A DNA stretch of 64,000 bases from positions 62,001 through 126,000 of the forward strand of contig JAHBBC010000016.1 in assembly GCA_019915015.1 (NCBI GenBank). The letters run 5' to 3'. The stretch comes from Auriscalpium vulgare (Eukaryota > Basidiomycota > Agaricomycetes > Russulales > Auriscalpiaceae). The position numbers and the translations under genes are program-made. Positions 1 to 10,690 of this stretch are shown here, in pieces (within the stretch, counting starts at the first letter, position 1; each line of letters opens with the position of its first letter). Below the pieces are notes generated by a model. The model ran no database searches. It saw only the letters and a list, made by a program, of their open reading frames with translations, and was not told where the DNA came from.

Positions 1-84
1 CCCTGGGATGAGAGCCAGTTGGACAGAGATCTTGGACGAGGATCATCTGTGGTTCCAGACGAGTTGGAGCGAGGCTTAGTCTGA
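1..84 (+). CDS. 3' end of PIF/Harbinger second protein (partial)
   Basis: These bases encode the C-terminal end of the element's second protein, ending at TGA 82-84. They mirror 3275-3358 exactly. The rest of the gene lies outside the window, so this copy cannot be judged for integrity. Confidence 0.75.
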   Translation, partial: PWDESQLDRDLGRGSSVVPDELERGLV

Positions 85-199
85 TCATTTTGCTTTTGTC
101 CTTTCTAACTGCAGCCTCTCATTTAATGCTACACAGTCCTTTCTTCTTTCTGATTATATCTCTCTTACTCTTTACAATCTCAGATTTAATCTTGTTCAT

Positions 200-1523
200 T
201 TATACAAGTCCTGCTCGTTGAGCGGCTACTATTTCTGCCACAAGGCCACGTCTCCTAGCCTCGCAATCATCATCCTCTGTGATATCATCATCTATAGGAT
301 CATCTGGCTCCCCCCTATCGTCCTCTTCCTGAGCACGTGAGTGCCAAGTCGCAAAGCTTGTCCCACTCGCCCATCCTTCGATGTCGAGCACTGCGTTGTG
401 CAAGATGATGCAACATGAAATCCACCGACACGCTCGTATATGGTCCCGATTGTAACGGATATTGAGCCGTAAGCCACGAAGGGATTGCCATCGGCCCTTG
501 AGTGCACCCATGGTGTGTTCAGAGCGAACGCGTAGGCGAGCTACGTGTTTGTCGAATAAGGCATTTGAGCGGTCTAACGACGCTGGTTTCTTGTGAACTG
601 GGATGGTCCGCGAGCTGACAGGGTACGCAGAGTCACCCCATGCAAACTCGTCACCTCTGAAGAACCAGTCGGTATGCTTGACAGCTGCAGTATGCTCAAA
701 TGCAGATGCATCATGAGCAGAACCGGTCATGCCAAGCGAATAGTCAACGATTCGTAGATTCGACGGTGTATTGCCAATCTGTGTACAGATATGTCAGTCA
801 GGAGCTATTAGAAGATATCCAGCATACCTGGACGTTGAACCCATAGTTGCACTTCCTTGTGTAGTACGCGTCACCGTCGAGGCCGGGGCGACTGTACAGG
901 ACAACAATTGTCCCGTCGTACATCACCCATCCCTCCCTCCAGGTGGATCCCGTGAAACCAAGCTGCTCATCAATCCACCTTTTCTCGACCTCTTTCTCCT
1001 CCTCTGTTAGCGGCCGTACAAACATCCCATGCAAGGACATCAGCGCCTCCTGACATCTCTCCGTGTATAGCTCCACAGCGCCCTCTGAACAGCCCGCTGC
1101 ACGGCTGATATCCTCGAGAGATGCGCCATTGCCATAGCGACCCATACGGTACAGGGTCACCGCTAATTGCGTTCGGATATCCTCCTGCGGGGTGTTCGAG
1201 TTGTTCTGGAATACGGGATGACCCTCGATGAGGCCAAGGATAGTGTCGAAGACGTGGGGAGAGACACGGAGCATGTTGATAAAGCGGTGGTGATGGGCAG
1301 GATCCTGTGCATACTCCCATGCAAGCTGGAGATTGCCGGCTTTAACGACGGGAGGACGGGGGTTGATGTAGCGGGAGGATAGGATGGTGTGAAGGATTGA
1401 GCTATCGCGTTGGAGCTGCTCCATCATAGCTGTGGCTGAAGATGGAGGCATGAGTGCCATCTGGATAGCCATATATGTGATGTATGCGTCGATAATCTCA
1501 TCGTGGTAGGTAGCACGGGCCAT
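200..1523 (-). CDS. PIF/Harbinger DDE transposase (inverted copy)
   Basis: This is an exact mirror of the gene at 1836-3159 and encodes the same roughly 424-residue protein once a 49-nt intron (779-827) is removed. The catalytic candidates are the same: Asp in YDGT, Asp in WGDSAYP and Glu in RSEHT. The ATG at 1523 faces the other copy across the palindrome centre, so the two transposase genes are divergent and share about 310 bp of head-to-head terminal sequence. It appears intact within the window. It would act in the nucleus on the element termini (family knowledge). Confidence 0.85.
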
Positions 1524-1608
1524 GGCTGGTGGAAGAGCTCGAAAGCAATGGCGGCGGTGTCGCGCAGCGGCGTAGATTGAGTGACATTATGTAATATCAC
1601 GCCGGGGC

Positions 1609-1675
1609 GCCGAATCGAAAACGAAAGGCGTTTGAAAACGAAACGGAAACGAAAACGGTCTACTCTGAGCTCCCC
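1609..1675 (-). repeat. Terminal inverted repeat of the truncated copy
   Basis: A 67-bp repeat ending in GAGCTCCCC at 1675. It mirrors 1684-1750 across the 8-nt spacer TATTATTA (1676-1683) and also matches 5002-5068 in the same orientation. It contains a tract of CGTTTTC/GAAAACG-like words. Confidence 0.9.
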
Positions 1676-1683
1676 TATTATTA

Positions 1684-1750
1684 GGGGAGCTCAGAGTAGA
1701 CCGTTTTCGTTTCCGTTTCGTTTTCAAACGCCTTTCGTTTTCGATTCGGC
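1684..1750 (+). repeat. Left terminal inverted repeat of the complete element
   Basis: This 67-bp segment begins GGGGAGCTCAGAGTAGACCG and is the exact reverse complement of 5002-5068. Complementarity continues outward through TATTATTA (1676-1683) and TAATAATA (5069-5076). The TTA and TAA next to the GGGG/CCCC ends fit the TWA-type 3-bp target preference of PIF/Harbinger elements. They are not a clean direct repeat, so the target duplication stays unresolved. Confidence 0.92.
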
Positions 1751-1835
1751 GCCCCGGCGTGATATTACATAATGTCACTCAATCTACGCCGCTGCGCGAC
1801 ACCGCCGCCATTGCTTTCGAGCTCTTCCACCAGCC

Positions 1836-3159
1836 ATGGCCCGTGCTACCTACCACGATGAGATTATCGACGCATACATCACATATATGGCTATCCAGAT
1901 GGCACTCATGCCTCCATCTTCAGCCACAGCTATGATGGAGCAGCTCCAACGCGATAGCTCAATCCTTCACACCATCCTATCCTCCCGCTACATCAACCCC
2001 CGTCCTCCCGTCGTTAAAGCCGGCAATCTCCAGCTTGCATGGGAGTATGCACAGGATCCTGCCCATCACCACCGCTTTATCAACATGCTCCGTGTCTCTC
2101 CCCACGTCTTCGACACTATCCTTGGCCTCATCGAGGGTCATCCCGTATTCCAGAACAACTCGAACACCCCGCAGGAGGATATCCGAACGCAATTAGCGGT
2201 GACCCTGTACCGTATGGGTCGCTATGGCAATGGCGCATCTCTCGAGGATATCAGCCGTGCAGCGGGCTGTTCAGAGGGCGCTGTGGAGCTATACACGGAG
2301 AGATGTCAGGAGGCGCTGATGTCCTTGCATGGGATGTTTGTACGGCCGCTAACAGAGGAGGAGAAAGAGGTCGAGAAAAGGTGGATTGATGAGCAGCTTG
2401 GTTTCACGGGATCCACCTGGAGGGAGGGATGGGTGATGTACGACGGGACAATTGTTGTCCTGTACAGTCGCCCCGGCCTCGACGGTGACGCGTACTACAC
2501 AAGGAAGTGCAACTATGGGTTCAACGTCCAGGTATGCTGGATATCTTCTAATAGCTCCTGACTGACATATCTGTACACAGATTGGCAATACACCGTCGAA
2601 TCTACGAATCGTTGACTATTCGCTTGGCATGACCGGTTCTGCTCATGATGCATCTGCATTTGAGCATACTGCAGCTGTCAAGCATACCGACTGGTTCTTC
2701 AGAGGTGACGAGTTTGCATGGGGTGACTCTGCGTACCCTGTCAGCTCGCGGACCATCCCAGTTCACAAGAAACCAGCGTCGTTAGACCGCTCAAATGCCT
2801 TATTCGACAAACACGTAGCTCGCCTACGCGTTCGCTCTGAACACACCATGGGTGCACTCAAGGGCCGATGGCAATCCCTTCGTGGCTTACGGCTCAATAT
2901 CCGTTACAATCGGGACCATATACGAGCGTGTCGGTGGATTTCATGTTGCATCATCTTGCACAACGCAGTGCTCGACATCGAAGGATGGGCGAGTGGGACA
3001 AGCTTTGCGACTTGGCACTCACGTGCTCAGGAAGAGGACGATAGGGGGGAGCCAGATGATCCTATAGATGATGATATCACAGAGGATGATGATTGCGAGG
3101 CTAGGAGACGTGGCCTTGTGGCAGAAATAGTAGCCGCTCAACGAGCAGGACTTGTATAA
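1836..3159 (+). CDS. PIF/Harbinger DDE transposase
   Basis: Two exons, 1836-2531 and 2581-3159, joined across a 49-nt phase-0 intron (GTATGC...CACAG), give about 424 residues. The middle and C-terminal parts match the DDE_Tnp_4/PIF-Harbinger endonuclease family. Candidate catalytic residues are Asp203 in MYDGT, Asp281 in WGDSAYP and Glu319 in RSEHTMG. The stretch SRPGLDGDAYYTRK and the GMTGSAHDASAF block are also typical. Residues about 120-175 contain an HTH-like region (RMGRYGNGASLEDISRAAG). An acidic tail (EEDDRGEPDDPIDDD) ends the protein. No stop or frameshift is visible apart from the intron. It would catalyse cut-and-paste transposition with the partner protein encoded at 3275-4870. 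Confidence 0.9.
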
Positions 3160-3274
3160 ATGAACAAGATTAAATCTGAGATTGTAAAGAGTAAGAGAGA
3201 TATAATCAGAAAGAAGAAAGGACTGTGTAGCATTAAATGAGAGGCTGCAGTTAGAAAGGACAAAAGCAAAATGA

Positions 3275-4870
3275 TCAGACTAAGCCTCGCTCCAACTCGT
3301 CTGGAACCACAGATGATCCTCGTCCAAGATCTCTGTCCAACTGGCTCTCATCCCAGGGAGGACTATTTTCTCTCTGGCTTGTCATCTCGCTCTCGGGCTC
3401 ATCATCCGGAGGTGTCGATGCGCGCGGCAGAGATGAAGGCGTCGATGCAGCGGTTGACATAGAGCCCGTGCGTGAGATGGAACGAGCGGGCGTAGCGGCG
3501 GCGACAACCAGAGGAGGATTCTGAAGGCGCGATATATTTTCACGGAGATCTTGAAGCTGCAGCTGAAGGTCATCGTCAAGTGCTTCCGACTTGCGGCGAT
3601 ACTCATCGTTCGTCCACAAGCCAATCTGCAGCTCACGAAAGAGGCGGTCGTGGCGATCGCGAGCGTCTTGGCGAAGACTATTCATGTCATCGCGCAGCCT
3701 GTCGACAGCTTTGCGGATGTTCTCTTCCTTTGACACCGCAAAGCTACGCCTGCCACATGAATTAGTCCACGTGCATTACCAACAACTAGTATTACTTACT
3801 CGATGGACTCCTTCAGTATGTCTTGAATGCCGGTGCGTGACGTGGGCTTGAAGCGACCCTTCAAGCTCTCCAGCTTCTCTTCCGACAGGTGTGCGGGAGT
3901 CTTCTTCGCACTTGCTTGCGACGAGGGCGGCACGCGGTTCTCTTTGGGAGTGTGTGGCGTCTGCGGTGGCGATCCCGGGCCGGGTGCGGTCGCAGAAGAG
4001 TCTTGCGCGAGAGGCGCCGGGCCATCGTGAACGCGTAGGACGGGGTCTATGTCCTCTTCGCGCGGTTGCCGCACAGGTGGCGCGTCGTCGGGAGGCTGAT
4101 AGTGCACTGTGCGGTGACCGTCCGGACCAACCCCAGTCGTGATGATGATCGGGTTTTCATTTGGGCGGGTGGCAAGGATCGCGTGAATTCGGGGGAAGAC
4201 AGCGAACTCGGCCTCGATCTCCTCTGCACAGGATGTGTTAGCCTCCAGCGTGCTCATCGGAGATCACAAAATGAACTTACGCCAGATATTCTTGTGGCGT
4301 GCATCGGTATCCTCGGATGGGCCATCTGGCCCTATGTAGCAGACCAAATACTCATCTGGACCATCGTCGGCATCACCTGTGTCGACGATGGCCTCATTCC
4401 CAGTGAGGACACCTCCACCCGTGCACTTAATGCGCCGAACCTTGGAGTGATAGGTGATGCGTAGCCTACACAAGCCTGTGAGCACGTATGAGGCATCCAA
4501 TAAGGGTATGGACATACTGATTTATTTTCCCGAGCACCTTTGCTCCCAGACTGACGAAATCCGAGTCCGGAGCATCCTTCCAGAGGATGCGAGCAAGCCG
4601 CTGACCGCTGCGACCTTACTTTCTCCGCTTTTCTTCTGGAAAGATGTCAGTAACAAAGCCCAGATGATGCGTGGGCCACCTGCATACCTCACCACGCTTG
4701 TTACCAAACATAACCTTGCGATTTTGCGGCTGTTCGAGCTCCGTGATGAGCTGCAGGAGCAGCTCATTTGGCTTCTTATTTGTGCCCCAGCTGATGTTCT
4801 CCTCACGGGATTTCTTGCCCGGAGCTGTCTCAGGCTGGTCGGAGTCCGAGCGGCCGCGTTTCCGGGGCAT
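3275..4870 (-). CDS. PIF/Harbinger second (accessory DNA-binding-like) protein
   Basis: A spliced minus-strand gene starting at ATG 4870 (MPRKRGRSDSDQPETAPG). Exon 1 ends near 4688 before a GTATGC donor. A middle exon carries the KVRRIKCTGGGVLTGNEA and GPDEYLVCYIGPDGPSEDT segments. A later exon has EIEAEFAVFPRIHAILATRPN followed by a proline-rich linker, and the last exon (3736-3275) is a charged probable coiled coil (RDDMNSLRQDARDRHDRLFRE). The ISWGTNKKPNELLLQLITELE start resembles the Myb/SANT-like second ORF of fungal Harbinger elements, which is thought to assist transposase import and DNA binding (family knowledge). I could not settle the exon near 4520-4630. Overall assignment is good; exact structure is moderate. 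Confidence 0.7.
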
Positions 4871-5001
4871 TAAGAGAGTAGGAGAGTGTAGATTAAGGAG
4901 GTATCGCGAGGGAATGAGTGTGTGAGACACGAAGACGCCGCACAACGCGAGCGTCACCTAAAGTCACACGATTGTCACACATCGGGTCACTTATGCCGCG
5001 G

Positions 5002-5068
5002 GCCGAATCGAAAACGAAAGGCGTTTGAAAACGAAACGGAAACGAAAACGGTCTACTCTGAGCTCCCC
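5002..5068 (-). repeat. Right terminal inverted repeat of the complete element
   Basis: Exact reverse complement of 1684-1750, 67 bp, ending GAGCTCCCC and followed by TAATAATA. It marks the right boundary of the Harbinger element. Confidence 0.92.
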
Positions 5069-5076
5069 TAATAATA

Positions 5077-7311
5077 TCTACGCTACCTCTCCGCCAAATC
5101 GACGCTCCGTGCCATTTCCGCCACATTTACCCCCAGCGTAAATTTGCGGCCTAAATCGCCACCAAATATATTTCCGGTACACACGATGCCGAGCCAGTGC
5201 CGCGCGGCTCAAGCCAAACAACGCGCAAACAACACGTCCGACTCGTCTCTCATTTATACCGCAGCCTCTCGACTTGTCTCTTGAGCTCCCTTTCCCCCAC
5301 ACCACCACCTCCCTCACCCGCACGCCCTGCCCTCCTGCCCTGCCTCCAAGACTCGTCCCCTCCTCATTGAGCCTCCGAATGTCGACTCCTCGGCTTACTC
5401 GAGCAACGTCGATGGTGTGCTCAGCCCAGGTTTTTTATTTTTATTTATTTTTAGAATCATGTTTATTGTCCACTCGGCGCACACGGCACCATACGAGACA
5501 TTACTGTACGTGAGCCCTCCACCCCGCGCCCGCCCGGGATGAGACGAGTCTGGGATGAAGGCGCTGTGACTCGTGGGGAAGGGAGAACAAACACCGGATG
5601 TACGAAGCATGGAGGCTCAGCCCAGGTATGCGCGCCACACCCGCTGCAGAGGCCTCGAGGGCATCTCAAGCTGGATATATGCGCTCCGGGTGAGTGCTAT
5701 ATGTCTCTTTTGGGGCGCTGTTACTCACCTTTTCGTCGTAGGTCGGTCCCGATTGCAGTGGAGGTAAGTCCTGCTTCCGCTACACTCAGTCTGTCGGACT
5801 CGGCTCATCCTATGCATTTAGTTCACTTTCTCGAGCTCCACGCTTCTTCGGCCACGGTCAGTATTCTTCATGTCTGTCCTATCTGATTGCTCATTGTGAC
5901 GTGCTACAGAGCCGCTGAGACAGCCCTGCAGGTGAGCGAAGGGCGACGTGAGCAAGAGTGACGGGTATTGTAGTCATTTGTACCGTAGACTGTCCCATAT
6001 GTAGCATAATCCAGTCAATACAAGCATGCAGTATTAGTATATTGCAATATGTCGAAGCAAACCAGCCGGCCAGGGTCCTGAATCTGCTACATGCGCAGAA
6101 CTGGCGCGAATCTGGGATAGAACCGGCGCAGAAACGGCGGCGATCCCGTCTCGCCGCTACTTTTGCGCGTCGCGGCGATTCTGCGCATAAATGGCGTAGA
6201 TGCGGGATAGATCCCACATCCCCGCCACTTACACGCCGGGAGCGATTTGGGGCAACCCGCGGTGAGACCTGAGAGAGGCCAGACCGTGTGCCGCCAAGCC
6301 CGATTCGAACCCCTCGCGACGCGCGCTCACACGATGGCCGGACGATGGTATATAGACTCTGGGGATGCACACGTCAAATAAGCTTTATAACGGTGTGAGC
6401 ATTCTCTGGTGGAACAAATATGATATATAAAAAGCAAGAGTGCGCCGCCGCGCGGTCGGGGTGGCGTCGTGGCGACATGCGCGCCTGCAGGGCGCAAGGC
6501 GAACGTACTCGGTAGTCTAACTGCGCTGTGGGTGCTGCGGCTGCGCAGGCGTTGATGTGTATTAGCCGGCGGCGCCCGGGGCAGGGGTGGATCATCAGCA
6601 ACTCATCACGACGATCATGGAAGCTAGAAAGGACCGATATTGGGTGACTATTGGGAGGATATGGTCGCCGAGCAACGCGCTACCCCGCACTCGATCAAGG
6701 GCTACAAGCGGGGTCAGGAGGGCGGACATGTGGCTAGCGAGTCGCGCAGAGAGCTGGTGGCGGTGCGAGAGTCACGGACGCAGAGTGCGGTGGCAGCTGG
6801 TGCGGAGCGGGGCGGGAAGCAGACGAGAGCCACGTTTTGCGGGGATGCGCGTGGGGATCTCGATCGGCGCGTGACCCCGCCGTCCGAATGCGGCCGGTTC
6901 GCGTCTTCTCTGTCCGCCGACGTCGCGCGTGGATACCACAGGCCCCGCTGCTGCGTCTCTACAGCTCGTATGCGCCAACTGGTGCACCGGCTCGTGCGCG
7001 TGCCACGTCGCCCGCTGGCTGGCTGACGTGGCTGCCGTATGCAGCGGTGTCAGGGAGGTACATACAGTCTTCCATGCGCGCACGCGCCCTGGCTTCTTGT
7101 TCTGTTCCCCGAGACCCTGTGATGACTGCACAAGGCACGCTGTTCCCAGCCGCACGCGCCGCCGCTTCCCACCCTGGATCTCGGCCTCTGCCCTGCCCTT
7201 TCCCCGCAGTTTTACTCTCGCATCATGTTCCGCTCCTCCCGTGACGCATTCGCTCTTGCATGCCAACACTACCTCTCTCTTGCCTCCCACCACCACCTCG
7301 CCCCGCCCGCC
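5077..7311. other. 2.2 kb with no recognised gene
   Basis: I see no ORF here with family resemblance or convincing splice structure. The stretch holds an AT-rich T-run (about 5428-5455), two copies of a CTCAGCCCAGG word (5411-5421, 5615-5625), and a GC-rich patch with repeated GGGATAGA/GATCCC words at 6110-6260. A TTCGAA-containing segment near 6300 looks like a tRNA B box on the minus strand, but its arm does not pair. Confidence 0.5.
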
Positions 7312-9563
7312 ATGTCTGCCGGCCCACCCTCCGCCTCCCAGCGCTTCAGAATCCGCGTCGGCCTCGCAAAGAAGAAGCCCCAGCGGCAGTCCAGCATCAG
7401 ACGCACACCTAGCACCGCCGCCACCCCGCCCCGCTCCCCAACCGCCGCAGCCACCCCGAAGCCTGTCGATCCTGTCGCCGCACCGCGCGCGCAGAGTGCC
7501 TCCGTGGGTCCCGCACCGTCCGCCAAAGCGGTGTCAGTACTGTCACCGCCGCCTGATGGGAACGGCGTCACCCTCGACCCGTGCGTGCCGTTCTATTCTC
7601 TCCGTCCTCCCAATCGCCGCCCTACGTTATATATACCCGCCGCCAGACGGCGTGTAACGCGTGTCCCACCGCCATGCCATGGATACTCATCGCGTTCCTT
7701 TCGCCCAGGTCCGCGCGTGCCGATGCCAGCAAACTGTACGCCACACGTCTTGCATTCCCACCGCACTGCTGACCCCCGCTCAGACCCATCCTGCCGCCTG
7801 AGGTCAGGACCGCGCGCCCCGTGCGCCCCGCCGAGTAAGTCCGTCTCCCCCGCGCATACACGCACCGACTCACCGCGCACCGCATCGCAGCCCGCCGGCC
7901 GAGGAGCAGCCACCGCCCCTCCTCGCGAAGAAGAAATCCGCCAGCCTCCTCGGCACGCTCGGCCGCAAGCTCCGCGCGCTCAGCCCCGCGCCCACGCCCG
8001 CCGACGCGCTCCCGCCACCGCCCGCGCACCGCGCGAGCATGCACGTGCGCGCGGCGCCGCCGCTCCCGAACTCGTTCACGCCCAAGGCGCGGCAGGACGC
8101 CCTGCGCGCGTGCGGCCTGCTGCCCGCGCGCGACCTCTCGGACGTCGAGGCCGCCGCGGACCGCCGGCTCGGCGTCGTGCCGGAGAGCGACGGGTCGGGC
8201 GACGAGGATGCGCGGACGCAGGCGCGCGAGATCGTCGCGATGTGGCGGTCGATGCAGGCGGGCGGCGGGGACAGCGCGGCGGGCGCGGCGGGCGGGACGG
8301 ACGAGCATGAGAAAACGGAGGACGGGGCTGCGCAAGGTGCTTAGACAGCCAATCAGACTTTGAGACGGACGTGGGGCTGACGACGTCGATCGGCGACTCT
8401 GTTTGCTTCTAGACACCCGCCTGCCCAACGCCGACGCTTCTCCCGTAATCGCCGCGTCGCCGGCGCCCGCCAGCCCGTCGCGCAGGCCAAGCGGATCGGC
8501 GGTGGCCGATGCCGCGCCGCCGACGTCCACCCCAACGACGCCGCGCCCGCGGGGCCCGCGCGTGTCGCGCTCGTCGCTCGACGGGTTCGCGCCGCCCTCG
8601 CCCGCCGCGGACAGGGTCGCGCAGTGGCTCGCCACCGACAAGTCGCCGTCCGCGTCGCCGCCCAGCTCGCCCGCCGCCACCACGCCCGCGCCACGCTCGC
8701 CCCGGTCCGCCCACTCGGCGCAGCAGCGCCCTGCGCCGACAGGCCCGCTGCCGTCCCCACCCGGCTCCCCCGTGCCCCCGCCCAAGGACAGCGCGCCGCC
8801 GCCGCCGCCGTCGCCGCCGCACTCGCCCAAGCGCAGGGCCGCCCGCTCCCCGCCCAGCTCCCCGTCCCCGCCCCGCTCGCCCCTCTCCCTGTCCCCGCCG
8901 TCGCCCGCAATCACGGCGACGCTCACCTCGCAGCCGTCGCTCACGTCGACGGCCGAGTCCGCCGCGCTGCGCACGCCCGCGAGCCCGACGTTCCCGTCGC
9001 TGCTGCACTCGTCCGCGTCGCAGCGCTCGCAGAGCACGCTCGCGTCGCTCAGCACGCACGAGGCGCCCGACGCGCGCAAGGCGCGCACGCCGCCCGCGCC
9101 CATCATCGTCGAGGACGCGGAGGAGCACCACCTCGCCGTCTTCCGCGAGCCCGCGATCGGCGCGCCCGCCCTCGAGGAGTTCGGCGTCGCCAAGGACGAC
9201 GCACTCCCGGAGCCCCCGCACTCCGCCCCGCCCGTGCCCGCCGCGACCCCGCGCCCCCGCGCCCCCGCCGCCCCGCGCGCAGAGCAGCGCAAGTCGCTCG
9301 GGTTCTTTGGGAAGCGCGCGCCGCGGCGCGGCGCGACGCTCGAGATGCCGCTGCCGAAGCCCGTGTCGATGGGCAACCTGCGGCGCTCCGTGACGGGCGC
9401 GCTCGCGCCGCGCCCCAGGACGCTCGTCGCGCCCGCGGGCGCGCCCACGGCGTGGGACCCGCTCAGCCCGACGATGCACTCGCGCGGGAGCATCCTGCTG
9501 AGTGCGGCGGGCATCGACGACGAGGAGAGCCGGCGGCTGAGCGAGATGGCGTTTTTGACGTAG
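7312..9563 (+). CDS. Proline/serine/alanine-rich low-complexity protein
   Basis: Reconstructed as four exons: ATG 7312 to about 7578; about 7791-7841 (PILPPEVRTARPVRP); about 7891-8336 (PAEEQPPPLLAKKKSAS and on); and about 8413 to the stop at 9563. Donors are GTGCGT, GTAAGT and GTGCTT; acceptors end in CAG or TAG. The protein is mostly disordered, with many SP/TP dipeptides and basic patches (RFRIRVGLAKKK near the start; KSLGFFGKR near the end). Such composition suits a phosphorylated scaffold, but I recognise no domain. Very high GC also opens long antisense frames, which I reject. Codon usage supports the plus strand. Confidence 0.65.
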
Positions 9564-10140
9564 GGTGTACAATTTGGTCGGTTTGGTTGGGTTGGGTTGG
9601 GTCCCGTTGGGCCAGCACGCACGCACGCACGCACGCATTGTATTCTATTTTCTGCATAGCCGCACGCTCACTACTCTGTGTCTGTTTTGTTTCCCGCTGC
9701 CATTGCATGGATGTGTATTTTTCACGGTGCGGCGCCGCTCGTTGTGATACCTCGACAGTCATGAATCATACCCCGTATGCATCTGATCTACGCGAGTTAT
9801 TCCCGGGGCTTGAACGCGCTTGCGTGGGCGGCGTGGCGCCGCGTCTGCGGTAAGGTGCCGATCTGAGTCGCGCGGGCTGCCCTCGCCGTGCGTGCATGTC
9901 GGCATTCGCGACGCCACCGACGCGTCGCCCGTCATGTGACCAGAGCAGACTCGCAAGCCATTTCCACTCGCTGCAGCTCTCTGACAGATCTACTCAGATG
10001 CCTAGCCGGCTCTGTTAGCTCAAGCGCGCATCTCCAGTCCAAGGGCAAGCTCAAGACGTACATGGTATGTGTTGGAATTGGATTGAACAGGGGGAAGACA
10101 AAGGGGCCTCCACAACGTGGCCCCCGCAAGGCCTTATACT
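9564..10140. other. Intergenic with simple repeats
   Basis: Contains a GGTTGGGTTG-type tract (about 9579-9602) and a (CACG)n tract (about 9616-9636) just after the previous stop. The last 60 bases lead into intron-like sequence (TTGGTATTTTAG) of the decayed peptide locus. No gene is seen. Confidence 0.6.
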
Positions 10141-10171
10141 ACAACTGATCATGATTCTCTTGGTATTTTAG

Positions 10172-10690
10172 AGCGCAGCGCCTCTGCTGGTCTAGTCGAC
10201 GTGCGTGTACCGGCCATCCTTGTACTCTCCAGCGACTAACTCTTGATATTCCAGAGCCCGACTTTGATAGCCCTTGGTGGAGTACGTGCACGGCCATTCA
10301 TCTCCAGCGACTGATTTTAATGTGTTTTTGATATTTTAGAGTGCATTGCCTCTGACGACAGTGCGTGCACCAGCCAGTCGTGTATTTTCCGGCGACTGAT
10401 ACTCTTGATGTTTCGGAGCCCGACTTCGACAGCTCTTAGTGGAGTGCGTGCGGCGGACATGTGCCTCCAACAACTGGCCATAATTATTTTGGTACTTTAC
10501 AGTGCAGCGCCTCTGCTGGTCTAGTTGACGGTGCGCGCGGGCATTCATAACATTTGTTTTTCGGCGACTACCACGTTCTTCAATATTATAGAACCGGACT
10601 TCGACAGCCCTTGGTGAGAGGGCGTGCATGGGCCATTCGCCTCCAACAACTGATCATAATTCTTTTGGTATTTTACTAGAGCGCGAGCTT
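10172..10690 (+). pseudogene. Decayed paralogue of the repetitive secreted-peptide gene
   Basis: Three copies of a roughly 165-bp dyad resemble alternating mini-exons and introns. One exon type, starting 10172, 10341 and 10502, reads KRSASAGLVD when joined in phase 1. The other, starting 10254, about 10417 and 10591, reads PDFDSPWW before a GTACGTG-type donor. Intron ends (TTGGTATTTTAG, GTGCGTG, GTACGTGCA) match those of the gene at 13769-15174, as does the SPxW-Lys-Arg layout. It looks inactive: the second PDFDS exon has TAG and a CGG in place of the acceptor CAG, the third has TGA, and no signal-peptide exon is seen upstream. Its 3' flank (10700-10830) also resembles that of the intact gene. 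Confidence 0.6.

Larger units (their letters stand above)
1..1675 (-). mobile_element. Truncated PIF/Harbinger element, inverted copy
   Basis: This is the reverse complement of 1684-3358, apart from one mismatch in the spacer between the copies. Position n pairs with 3359-n throughout the parts I compared, including both transposase ORFs and the tail of the second ORF. Only the transposase half and the last codons of the second protein are inside the window; the rest lies beyond base 1. Identity this high means a very recent duplication, gene conversion between arms, or a fold-back assembly error. The terminal repeat of this copy is 1609-1675. Confidence 0.85.
1684..5068 (+). mobile_element. 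Complete PIF/Harbinger DNA transposon
   Basis: About 3.4 kb bounded by 67-bp terminal inverted repeats, with two convergent genes as expected for this superfamily: a DDE transposase on the plus strand (1836-3159) and a second, spliced protein on the minus strand (4870-3275). The 3' ends are separated by only 115 bp. Both genes look intact in my reading, so the element may be autonomous (inference). Its left end abuts the inverted copy at an 8-nt spacer. Its right end runs into unrelated sequence at 5077. Confidence 0.88.

Noticed and set aside
6290..6345. tRNA-like TTCGAA segment on the minus strand
   Set aside because: The flanks of the T-loop do not pair, and no acceptor or anticodon arm could be drawn. 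The similar TTCGAATCC at about 35828 also fails.
7622..9634. Very long minus-strand ORFs (409-670 aa) over the proline-rich gene
   Set aside because: They are products of extreme GC content. The plus strand has a coherent four-exon gene with splice borders, and the antisense translations are low-complexity Arg/Gly text with no domain.
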